From Nelumbo lutea (lineage: Eukaryota > Streptophyta > Magnoliopsida > Proteales > Nelumbonaceae): DNA of 64,000 nt. The stretch is taken from contig JAKGHH010000003.1 in the NCBI GenBank assembly GCA_022828595.1, positions 103,563,583 through 103,627,582 of the forward strand, in the 5' to 3' direction. A program made the translations under genes and the position numbers. Shown piece by piece: positions 1-9,264 of this stretch (positions within the stretch are counted from its first letter, which is position 1; each line of letters opens with the position of its first letter). A model generated the notes under the pieces. That model was not told the DNA's origin. It ran no database searches and was given only the letters and a program-made list of their open reading frames with translations.

Positions 1-872
1 CTGAGGTATTTCTTTAGTTTGTTAAAGGCGAGTTGGAATTCTTCAGTTCACTCAAAGGCCTAGTTCTTTTTTATGGCCTTGAAAAAGGGAAGGTACTTCC
101 CAGTTGATTTGGACATAAACCGGTTCAAGGCTGCTATTCGTCCTATTAGTCACTAGGTTTCCTTAACCAACCTAGGTGGTCTCATGTGTATGATATATTG
201 GATCTTCTTGGGGTTGGCCTCTATACCGCATTGGCTGATAATTTAACGAGGAACTTGCTAGAGGTTACATCGAAAGTGGACTTGTTCGGGTATAAGTTTA
301 AGTTACGTTTTCGCAGAACATCAAACACAAGATTTAAATCAGAAAGTAGATCTTTTAAAAAAAGCATTTTTACAACCATGTCATTGACATATCATTCAAC
401 TTTATTGCCAATCAACTAAAAAAAAAAAAACAAAGTTTACTAAGCGTTGATAAGTCGCCCTGGCATTTTTGAAACCGAACAGCATGACCTTGTAGCAATA
501 CATGCCTGTCTTGGTGGTGAAAGTGGTCTTCTCACGATCTCCTGGGTCCATTAGAATTTGATTGTAGCCTGAACAGACATGCCTAAAATTGAGCAATTCA
601 AATCCTGAGGTCGCATCCATCAGGTGATCTATACTGGGTAAGGGGAAGTTGTCTTTTGGGAAGGCTCAGTTCAGGTTTGTAAAATCTGTGCACATCCGCC
701 ATTTATTGTTTGCTTTCTTTACGAGGATTGGGTTTGCCACCCAACTTGAGTATTGGACTTCCTCTATGAAGTCCGCTACTAATAGCTTCCCCACCTCGTC
801 ATTCACTATGCTCCACCTTTCCGGGGCAAGGTTTCTCTTCCTCTGCCAGATTGGTCTAACTGTAGGGTCCAC
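1..872 (-). pseudogene. Ty3/gypsy reverse transcriptase and RT-RNase H linker, decayed
   Basis: Read on the minus strand, 666-872 gives the N-terminal RT block (ending KWRMCTDFTNLN) and 402-620 gives the block with CSGYNQI, EKTTF and ATYQRLV. The catalytic box at 380-391 reads YVND instead of YVDD, so a catalytic aspartate is lost. An A/T run near 420-430 breaks the frame. Positions 1-180 match the linker after RT (RIAALNRF, LAFNKLKKYL), and the RNase H and integrase parts lie beyond the window edge. The motif set is that of Ty3/gypsy pol, probably the Tat group. It is inactive: frameshifts, stops and a mutated active site. Confidence 0.85.
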
Positions 873-974
873 ATTAAGTTAATGAGTTAACAAACTAGGG
901 TCTATACCAAGAGTTTTAGCAGTTGACCAAGAAAAAACATCTAAATTATTTAATAAAAAGCTTAGTAGTTCAGA

Positions 975-1620
975 TCACAAATGTTCCTTCAGGTGGGCTC
1001 CTATTTGAAGTGCTTTCTTAGTCTCAACTTCGGAGACTTGTTCCGCAACCGTTTCCTCGATTGGGCGAGCTCTTTCCTCTACATTTTCTGGTGGTGGCTC
1101 TAAGTCTATGTTGACTGTCATCTTACCTTTGGCCTTCAACGAAGCCACATAACATTTTCGAGACTCCAGTTGGTCGCCTTGTAACATTCCTTCCCCTATG
1201 TCTGTCAGGAATTTTAGTGCCAAGTGATAGGTTGAAACCACAACCCGTAGTGCATGTAGAATTGGTCGCCTTAAAAATTGTGTTGTAAGGTGAATATGTG
1301 GCCACTACTAGGGAATCATGCTTGGAACGCTCTAGGGTGGCGAGCCCGCCTAAACTGGAAATCTGACCTTGCCATTCGGGCAAACTACCTTGTTGGTAAA
1401 TCCCACTAAAGGTATGTCGGCGGACTGTAGGTTGCCTTTATTGAGTTCCATCCTGTTAAATGCTTCTGCGAACAGAATGTTTTGCTAAGCTGCCCGAATC
1501 TACTAGGATCCTCTTTACCTTGAAATCGTTGATGAGTAACTTTACTAGTAGGGCGTCATCATGGGGGTACTGAACCCCGCGCATATCACTTCTGTAAAAT
1601 AAATAACTTCCTCCTTTTGG
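975..1620 (-). pseudogene. Ty3/gypsy aspartic protease region, decayed
   Basis: Minus-strand translation in broken frames gives the usual Tat-type protease neighbourhood. There is a YPHDDALLVKLLI stretch near 1540, the active-site motif LVDSGS around 1492-1506, and the downstream STYHLALKF and ESRKCYVASLK segments at 1130-1240. The order gag, protease, RT from high to low coordinates fits one minus-strand element. Several frameshifts separate the pieces. It is a remnant of the same element as its neighbours. Confidence 0.75.
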
Positions 1621-1879
1621 GGACGCTTGCATGGATGGCTGTCCTCTGGCTTCTATTCTTGCACTGCGTTCTTGCTACCTGATGCGGTGCAACCTACTAT
1701 TATCGAACCTTCAGTGATTACGTTTATGGTCCCTCAGACCTGCCTTTCTTGTGTTTGTTGATTCTGGGTAGTCTGTTCCTGTTGCTTGTTATTCTGAGGT
1801 GCCTTCTTGTTTGTTCCCGCTTCAGGCTACCATTCATCCTTGATGAAGCATCTCAGGTAACCTCATTTGATGAGGTCTT

Positions 1880-2660
1880 CGATTTTGTTCTTTAAATTGC
1901 AACAATTTTCGATGTCATGTCCAAAATCCTTGTGAAAATGGCAATACTTATTTGGAGTCCGGGTGCTGGGGTCTCTCCCCTCATCTTGGGAGGCCACTTC
2001 ACGTAATCATTGGACTGAATCTGCATTAGGATCTCCTTCCTCCTAGTATTTAATGAGGTAAATACCCTGGTGTATGCTAGTGGCGTTGTTGATCGCTGAC
2101 CTGTCATTCTAGCTGGCGACCTGCTTTTCTGGTGTGGCGAGCTGCTACGCCTTCTTCTTGGGGATTTGCTCTTTCTGGGCGACATGCTTCTCCGCCTGGT
2201 TCTGCTTGTGCTTACTTCTTCGTCCGCTCATTTCTTTTTTGTTGTCTCAGATTTTGTGCCTACTGCTTCCTTTGCTCTGATGAAATCATTGGCTACTTCA
2301 AGGAATTTTTCCATGGTAGCTGGGGGATGCAATTTGACTTCCCACTTCAATTTGTGGTGTTTAACTCCTTTCTTGGTCGTTCTGAGTTACACGGAGGGAT
2401 CTAGATATGGTATTTGTAGTCATTCCATGTTGAATTGTCGAATGTAGCCCCTGAGTGTCTCATTGGGCCTCTGGATGATGTTGAATAAACACGTGGCTGA
2501 TTTTGAATGTCGCTTGCTAGTGACGAACTAGTTGATAAAAAGTCTAGCGAAGTCGTCCTAGTTCTTGATAGAACCCGGGGCCAATCCTAAGTACCTGAGC
2601 CACACTTCTTCCTTCAAAGTGGTGGGGAATGCAATGCACATACTGGTGTCGTTTTCTCCT
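1880..2660 (-). pseudogene. Ty3/gypsy gag remnant
   Basis: The minus strand encodes a Retrotrans_gag-like core. It has a CIAFPTTLKEEVWLRYL stretch near 2600-2640, then DDFARLFINQFV, then QRPNETLRGYIRQFN near 2430-2470. An Arg/Ser-rich linker follows at 2090-2190 (RRRSSSP repeats), then the PLNT..EILMQI motif and KWPPKM, and a damaged zinc-knuckle region at 1892-1960. This order is typical of Tat-lineage gag. In-frame stops show that it is dead. Nucleocapsid homology is weak after a frameshift. Confidence 0.75.
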
Positions 2661-3560
2661 TGGAGGAGCATAAGGGCTTGGAAGCTATTCGCTCGGGTGT
2701 TAGTGGAGTCTCGCAGGTCAAGCCAGGCTGCTCTGAGAGTGAGACCATCTTACCAGTTGCCACGCTGCATTCTCTAGGTTGTACCATATTGTTTGCCTGG
2801 GCAAGCTGTATTTTCTTTCCTGCGTGGTGTGTCCACTTCTTCCTTTTAGTGTACTCGGTGGAGCTAGCTACATTGGACTCAGCTGGTGCATCTGCTTGAC
2901 TCTTTACCTGCTCATTTCGGACTGCCGCGTCTTCTTTGTCTGGGACCTGAATTTGACTTTGCATTCGCTAGGGAGGTGGGTCTTCACGATTCAAGTTGTT
3001 AAAAGGTAGTTGTTGGCTGTTAGGTGGTCACTGCTAGTTATTATGAGGCTGACTACCTCACGGTGTTTGTTGATCATCCCACTGGATCGGCTGATCTGGT
3101 GTCACGGGGCATGGTTTTCGATACTGCTGTTGCTGACACTATTGTTGCTGCTACTGAAGCTATTGTTGTTGAACTTGTGGTTGCTGTTGCTACTGGATTG
3201 TTGCTGCTATTGTCCAATAACGAATACGAATCTATTTTCCCACGACCGCATTTTTTCGGTCATGTTGTTGACGCATCATACCAAATCATTAAACTGTTAG
3301 TTCCTAGATTTGTACGATGGTTATAGGTCGCCCATGGGTCTTGTGGCGCATGGTTCGGCGAGCTGTTCCTATAATAGCGGTAACGGTGTTAGAGCGGGTG
3401 CGGTGCACGGGACGGTTTCAGGGCGAGTTGTCGTTGTCGGTGGGCTGAGCTTGCCTCAGCTCAGCCATGTTTCTGTCGTAGACTGCCACGTGCCGAACTG
3501 GCGAGCTGCCTTGCTGAGTTGGACGCTGTGTTGCTGACAGGGCCCACGTGTTTGCAGTTA
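2661..3560 (-). other. Probable gag N-terminus and leader of the gypsy remnant
   Basis: No intact frame is present. On the minus strand 3100-3240 is rich in CAG/CAA/AAC triplets that would encode a Gln/Asn/Ser-rich tract, and 2614-2964 is an open but unrecognisable stretch. A short frame starting MAELRQAQP lies near 3440-3465. Position and composition suggest the variable gag N-terminus and untranslated leader of the same minus-strand element. The plus-strand leucine-rich frame here is a shadow of the triplet repeat. Confidence 0.45.
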
Positions 3561-4178
3561 CATGGGTTGACCAAAATGCCCCTCATTAGGACCAGATCAA
3601 ATGGTCAAACTAGAGAAATTGGGAATCGGTCATTTGATCGGTTTCGTTTCACTCCAGAACCTTCTTTTGGCAAAAAACTATTGATTTGGTCAGCAAACCA
3701 TTGACCCGGGTGATTGAACCGTCGATCTGTTGTTAGAATGGGTCGTCCATTCTATTCAAATGGTCGGACCATTTGACCCAGGAATCGGACCGCTAAACTG
3801 TTCATTGTTCGGTTCGATTTTAAAAACCTTTGAAAAAACAAGCCAAAGGTTAAGATCCTAGTAGGCTTCAAGTAAGAAGCTGATTTTTTTTTTTTCATAT
3901 GATAATGGCATAATGTCATACGTGGCTTCCTATGGGTTCCATTATAAATGAAGTGATGCCCGGTTTGATGGTTCAATCTTTAGGGTCAAACGGGTTGGCC
4001 AATCTCTCTCTTTCTCTCTATGTTTTTGTTTTCATGCATCAATACTTTATGTCAATTGATCATTTATTGGAAATGTTTCAAAATCCTTGATAGAGTTTAG
4101 GATAAATTAGAGAATGATACCTATACTTTGTAGTTGGGATTAGTTGAAAGTTTTAGGTGTTCAGCCGGGTGTGGCATG
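3561..4178. other. No gene recognised
   Basis: There is no coding signal. The interval contains repeated GGTCAAA/TTGACC-like words, a short T run at 3885-3896 and a CT-rich stretch near 4003-4020. It may include the 5' part of the gypsy remnant (its LTR), but no LTR boundary, primer site or target duplication can be seen. Confidence 0.5.
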
Positions 4179-4670
4179 TAGAACCGGCAAAAAGTTGACC
4201 CAATCTGTGAATCCGACCCAATTCAACCCAAAAAAAATAGGGTTAGGGTCTCATATTTAGCTACTTGAATGTAAAAATGATCCGACTCGACTCAATCCAA
4301 AAAAAAACTAGGTTGGATTGGGTTGGGTCATGGATCAATCCGCTGACCCGATTATTTATGCATTATTAGAAGTTTCCACTCTTTAATTTTTTTCTATTTA
4401 GTCTTTACTTTTTATTGTTTACTATTTAAATTGTTAAATGTTCAAATTTTTTATTTTATATTTAGAATTTTAAGGTTAATTCTTTTAATTTTGACATTTT
4501 CATATAATTTTTTTTTATTTTTATAAATTTCAGTTATTTTTGGGAATGATCCGAATTAACCCATGGGTCAACCCTAACCCAAACATTTAGGGTTAGGGCC
4601 TAGCATTTGACAACCCAACCCGAAATCAACCCGAATTACCTTGACCCACCCAACCCAATTGCCAAGTCTA
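4179..4670. mobile_element. MITE-like element with weak inverted termini
   Basis: The two ends form an imperfect inverted repeat: TAGAACCGGCAA at the left and, reverse-complemented, TAGACTTGGCAA at the right. Both ends continue into repeated GACCCAA/GGGTTGGG words. The middle is AT-rich and non-coding. About 490 bp with no ORF suggests a non-autonomous DNA transposon, possibly hAT-related because its ends resemble the better hAT MITEs in this window. GGCAT lies beside both ends but not at exactly matching offsets, so no target duplication is claimed. Confidence 0.45.
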
Positions 4671-5730
4671 GGCATTAGAGATAAGACACCACATCAGTGA
4701 TAAAATACATGAGATCCACACGGAGAAATTGAATGATTGTGGGCCTATGTATTTTAAGACTTAAAGCGTTCGGCTAATCCTATTTCTATACTTTGAAGGT
4801 AGTGACACTTAAGGCCTGAACTTTTTAATTACCATAATTTAGTTTAGTGCCCAAAACTTTTTACATATACACTTAAGTCCAATTACATGAAGTAAGATAA
4901 ATATAAAACTAGCGGGGTAAAATGAGTGTAGAAAAACAATTCTTAAAAATGTATGAGATTTTCTGTTTGGAGGGGCTGCGAATAATGACAATGGCAAGGG
5001 TCTCTTAGCAATATGTAAATAACACAAGGGGTGTTTTGACAGTTTTGACATAGTTTCAGGAATATGTTTTTGAAATAAATTAATTAAATATTTGAAAGGG
5101 GTGTAATAAGAAATGCGCATGAGAATTTAAAGAGATAAACATCAAATATGAAATATTTATTATAATAAATTAATATAAATATAATATATTAAAATTTATT
5201 TTGTATATATTTTAGTATATAATATAAAAAAATATTTGTTTATTATTTTAAATATAATTATAGATATTTTATATGTTAAAATCTATAAATACTATAATAT
5301 ATATAATTACATTAAGATTTTAATTGAATCAGATGATAAAACTGGTGAAACGTAACCCGGAGACAAAAGTAGTTCATCTCCAAGTCGGTTTTATGAAAAA
5401 AAAAAAAAACTTCATTTAAAAAACAGACTAACAATCAGCCAATACGAAAATTTCAATGTCTAGAAAAAGCGGAGGCTCATTATACATGCCATCAAATATA
5501 AAGACATCAACATTTATTGTCTAAGTACTTATAACAAATATACAAATACAAAACATTTCATTGTTTACACATGCAATCAATTAAAAAGAAATGGAGGCTC
5601 ATTGAAATGAGTCAAAATGACAGTGGAAAAAAAAAAGTAATGGAGGCTCATTGGAAGGACACCATCACTTGTTTGGCGTCTCGAGCCTCGAGCTGATATT
5701 TGCTAAATGAAATATTTTTCATCTGTAGTT
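4671..5730. other. AT-rich intergenic DNA, no gene recognised
   Basis: There is no supported ORF. 5140-5330 is nearly pure A+T with many ATAT words. The phrase GGAGGCTCATT occurs three times (about 5471, 5592, 5642), a short dispersed repeat of unknown meaning. Nothing suggests an RNA gene. Confidence 0.5.
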
Positions 5731-5738
5731 CCCACCAA

Positions 5739-6342
5739 TAGACCTGTTTATGGGCCGGGCCGAGTCGGGTTTGGACCGGGTTTTTATTTTTCAATAATGG
5801 AAATTTGTTAGGCCCGAGCCCGAGTTCGGTCTGACCAACGGGCTTATAATTTGGGCCCGAGCCCGAGCCCGAGCTGAGTTTGTTGCTGGTGATTGTGTTC
5901 GCTGGAGCTGAATTCATGGTGATTGTGAGCTGTGACTTGCGATTTTAGCAGTGATCAGTTCGTCGTCGCCGATGCCTATATTCGCCGCCTCGAGGACTCA
6001 CCGCCGGAGTTGTTGCGCCAGTGAATGTTCGTCGCTTCACCAATTGTGTGGTTGCCTGAGAGTGTGAGGACTAAGGATTGAAAACTGTGGAGGATGTGGA
6101 GAAGAGAGGTTCGGCTGGAAAAAGAGGTGAAAGAGCCAAAGAGAGGTAATTCGATTAGGGTTTTTAACTTCAATTATAAGTCGGGCCGGGCCAGGCTATT
6201 TTGGCAAATCTCGAGCCTGGCTCGAATTTATTGTGGGTCAGGCTTTTTGACCCGAGGTTAAACCCACAGGTTCATTTGCATGTTCAAGCCCATCCGGAGG
6301 CCGGGCCAGCCCATTAGGCCACCCGGCCCATGAACAGGTCTA
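5739..6342. mobile_element. hAT-type MITE with perfect 8-bp target duplication
   Basis: The ends are inverted repeats. The right end reverse-complemented reads TAGACCTGTTCATGGGCCGG, and the left end differs by one base (TTTATG). The element is flanked by a perfect 8-bp direct repeat, CCCACCAA, at 5731-5738 and 6343-6350, the duplication length of hAT transposons. Subterminal DNA is rich in GGGCC/GGCCC and CGAGCC words. No transposase frame exists, so it depends on an autonomous partner. The 300-bp centre (about 5880-6180) has a gene-leader-like composition on the minus strand, including AAAAACCCTAAT and CT-rich tracts, and may be captured sequence or part of the parent element. Confidence 0.85.
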
Positions 6343-6649
6343 CCCACCAATCACTAACACCTGTCATATTAATTTTAAATTTGGATTAAATTCTACACAT
6401 CTAACAATATTTTAAATCCTCATTCCATGAAGAATGAAGAAAAAAAAATTTTTATCCGTCAAATTGGTCGACTTTCAACCATGAATATAATTCATTCCAA
6501 TTCTATGAAAATCACAAAACAATTAATTAAACAAACGAAAAAGAAAGAGAGAAATCATGTTGGGCCGTTCAACTTACAGTTGGCTATTTCCCCAGTTCCT
6601 CTGTTCTTCTTCAACCCTCACACCTCCCCCCACTCCTGAATTACGTGTT

Positions 6650-7440
6650 GTGAGTAACAACCACTGAACAATAAGAGCAATCATCCACTAAGGTGTGAGG
6701 CAACAGCTGGAGGAGTCTGGCCGTCGAGTCTTTGATGGTCATCAGACGACTGACGTAAACCATCATCCATCTCCGTCCCATTAATATCCTCTATCATCCA
6801 CACTACTACCTAAAAATCAGGCCGTTGATCAAGCACAGTCGACACACACCATGGCTATCGCAATTGCACCATCTCTTCCTCTTATATTCTGATATCTCGT
6901 CAGCTCCACATCGAATACCTCAACCATCCATTCTCCTCTCTCTTTCAGCACCGACTGGACCCACCTAAGCAAATCAATCCCTTCCTGCCTAAACGACGCC
7001 TGATTCAGGGCCTTCCCTGTCAACAACTCTTGTAACAATACACCGAAGTTATACATCAAAACATGTTCGAAATGCCACTTTTTTTTTTTTTTTTTCATTT
7101 TAATACAAATTAAAAATGAAAAGAGGAATTTCCCTTGCTGTAACAGCTCGAGCCAGGGATAAGCGAGAGAAAGAGAAGGAAATCGGCTTAAAAAAAAAGA
7201 AAAAAATCGTACCATGCAGAAGAGCAAATAAACTTCCGGCGGCATGTTATCATAGACAAGTAGCTTCTCGTCCTTTGTTTAGTAAAATGCTCTTAGAGGA
7301 ACCACAACTCCATCTGCATCTCGAATTCATTCTTTTGAACCACTGCATCCTCGAGTCTCTTCGTCCCTTCCTCTAGAACCGCTTTATATGAAGTACCGAC
7401 ACTTTCTTTCCCCAAAACCACCATAGAAAGAGAGAGAATG
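6650..7440 (-). pseudogene. LRR receptor-like kinase fragment (RKL1-type), pseudogene
   Basis: The minus strand contains separated pieces of a plant LRR class III receptor kinase domain. Around 7300-7420 it reads the glycine-loop region ([20 protein letters not shown]), followed by [20 protein letters not shown] and [12 protein letters not shown] in shifting frames. Around 6840-7075 it resumes with [20 protein letters not shown] and [11 protein letters not shown]. The C-terminal tail continues to about 6660 with DQRP, WMIEDI and DDGLRQSSDD. The catalytic loop and activation segment are absent, and a poly-T tract with a CT-rich insert lies at 7080-7200. The retained pieces resemble probable inactive kinases such as RKL1. 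Frameshifts and stops make it non-functional. Confidence 0.8.
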
Positions 7441-8894
7441 CATTAGAGAAGGAAGAAATACAAAGGGAGTTGAGAGAGGGACCAGAGAAGTGGAGAGAAA
7501 TTGAGAGCGTAAGATGATGGCTTTCTCGGCAAGCTTCTCCTCGGAAGAGGTGAACGAAAAAGGATGGGAGGGGCTGGTGAAGGTGAAGGTTACCGGGCAG
7601 TAACCTCTGAGGGTGCGGAATGGTTGGGAGCATGCAAGGGGCCATTGGCTGTCAAACATCAAGACGCCAGTGCTAGTCCGCCTGTAGTAGTCATGGAGAA
7701 GAGATAGGAGAGGGGGAGTCGGAGGGAGGACATGACTAAGAGAGAGAAAGAGAGGGGGATTCATGGGGAAGTTGAAAGTAGGAACCAGAGAGCGGAGATG
7801 GCTTGCTTGGCAAGCTTGAACACCAGAACAAAGAAAGATGGGGCAGAGAAAGATAGAAGAGAGAAAAAGTGAAGGCATTTTTTACTGCACGGAGAGACCA
7901 TCCCAATCGTTTTATATATATAACCAACATGTAAGCATTGCTCAATGTTAATCCATCCTTATCATTTGGAGACTTTATTAGAGTTTAGAGAATTCAAAAA
8001 ATTGAATAATAAAAATAGGAGAAATCTCAACATAGGGGGATTTCATGATTTCAAGTATTTAAACTTTCGAAAACTATCAATTTAATACTAGCTGTTGGCA
8101 GTCCGTCAGTTATTATTTCAAAATTCCAAAATTATCCTTTTAAAAAGACAGTTAATTGTCAACCAGATCAACGATGAAGAGTCTCAAATGCTCTGAAAAT
8201 TACGAAATCTTAAAGATAAAGGAAAACAACGGTTAAAACAAGATTTCTTCCACGATGAGCAGACGAGGCTCTCTGAATGCAGTCTGGCAACGGTTAAAAC
8301 AAGGTTTCATCTCTAAATTCTGAAAAGAAGAAGCAGCAGAATCATGACTCTTAATCGATATTGGAAAACCCATTAGAAATTGAAGGCTGGCGAAGAGAAA
8401 GAGCGACGGGCTTCATGTTCTTGGAACAGGGGAATTCTGTCGACGATCGCCGGCGGGACAATACGAAGCGTGGGCAAAGCAGGTTTACTTTTTTTAAACA
8501 GGAATCCAGCTCTGAGATTATGGTGTTGAACACAAAGAACAGGCTAATTAAAAGAAAATTAGATGATATTCGAAGGATATTTGTGTCATTTCATATATCA
8601 CTTAACCTATATTAACGATTTTGGACTAGACATGTTTTGACTTCTGAAGTTCGGATGCTACCTTGCGACAACCCATGAATTTTTAAAATTCAGTTTTGAA
8701 GTAAAAGTTCATTTTTCTCCAGGTCGGAATTAAAATGTCAGCACTTGAAAGTTCAGACTCCAAATCAATCGAGGTCTGTTGACTCTTCTCTTTAACCCCA
8801 TCTTCTCTTCCTCTAACAAAACACCCAACTCTGTTCGTTGTCTTAAGGAAGAAGACCTAATTCTATTCACCATTTCAATCGGTTTGACATTCAC
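7441..8894. other. No gene recognised
   Basis: 7400-7880 is strongly purine-rich on the plus strand (GAGAGA words), which leaves long pyrimidine-coded minus-strand frames with no recognisable domain. It may be the upstream part of the kinase remnant, but I cannot align it. 8220-8310 has two similar ACGGTTAAAACAAG phrases. 8720-8894 may contain the promoter or leader of the downstream PPR gene. No motif is firm enough to annotate. Confidence 0.4.
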
Positions 8895-9107
8895 GATTCA
8901 AGGTTTGTGGCTTGTCATCCGAGTAATCCTTTGGAAGCATGGCTGAATGAGGAAATTTAGTAGCTGATTCAAGGTTTGTGGCTTGTCACCCGAGTAATCC
9001 TTTGGAAGCATGGTTGACTGAGGAACTTTAGTAGCTGATTCAAGGTTTGTGGCTTGTCATCCGAGTAATCCTTTGGAAGCATGGCTGAATGAGGAAATTT
9101 AGTAGCT
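8895..9107 (+). repeat. Three tandem copies of a 71-bp unit
   Basis: Units begin at 8895, 8966 and 9037 with GATTCAAGGTTTGTGGCTTG and recur at exactly 71 bp. Units 1 and 3 are nearly identical; unit 2 differs at a few sites (CACC for CATC, GTTGACTG for GCTGAATG). The array ends about 150 bp before the PPR start codon, so it lies in the gene's leader or proximal promoter. 71 bp is not a multiple of three, so it does not behave like a coding repeat. Confidence 0.9.
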
Positions 9108-9239
9108 GATTCTCTCTATCAGATTCAGGCCAGTATGGATGGCAGATCATTCACCGAGGACTCCCTTTTCTTTCGCATATCTGAGCCGATTTTCCGTATC
9201 TGTTATCTTCTTGCGCCCAATATTGGTTGCAGCATGTAA
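8939..9239 (+). promoter_or_regulatory. Cluster of short upstream ORFs before the PPR gene
   Basis: Each 71-bp repeat carries an ATG at 8939, 9010 and 9081 that opens a three-codon frame (Met-Ala-Glu-stop, Met-Val-Asp-stop, Met-Ala-Glu-stop). In units 1 and 3 the stop overlaps a second ATG (at 8947 and 9089) that opens a six-codon frame, MRKFSS. A further 34-codon frame runs 9135-9239 and ends 25 bp before the PPR ATG. If the leader starts upstream of 8939, these would reduce PPR translation. The transcription start is not known, so the function is inference. Confidence 0.4.
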
Positions 9240-9264
9240 TGCGGTGTGGCTAATGGGCTAGCAA

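Noticed and set aside
3010..3326. Leucine/valine-rich plus-strand ORFs suggesting a membrane protein
   Set aside because: They are antisense to a CAG/CAA-rich stretch of the gypsy gag region; the hydrophobic composition comes from the triplet repeat.
4179..4670. A firm hAT assignment for this element
   Set aside because: The terminal repeats are imperfect and no 8-bp duplication aligns; kept only as MITE-like.
7373..7945. Long minus-strand ORFs with signal-peptide-like Leu/Ser/Phe composition
   Set aside because: The plus strand is a GAGA-rich purine tract; no domain or splice structure supports a gene.
8895..9107. CRISPR-like array
   Set aside because: The 71-bp units are contiguous tandem repeats with no spacers, in a plant nuclear context.
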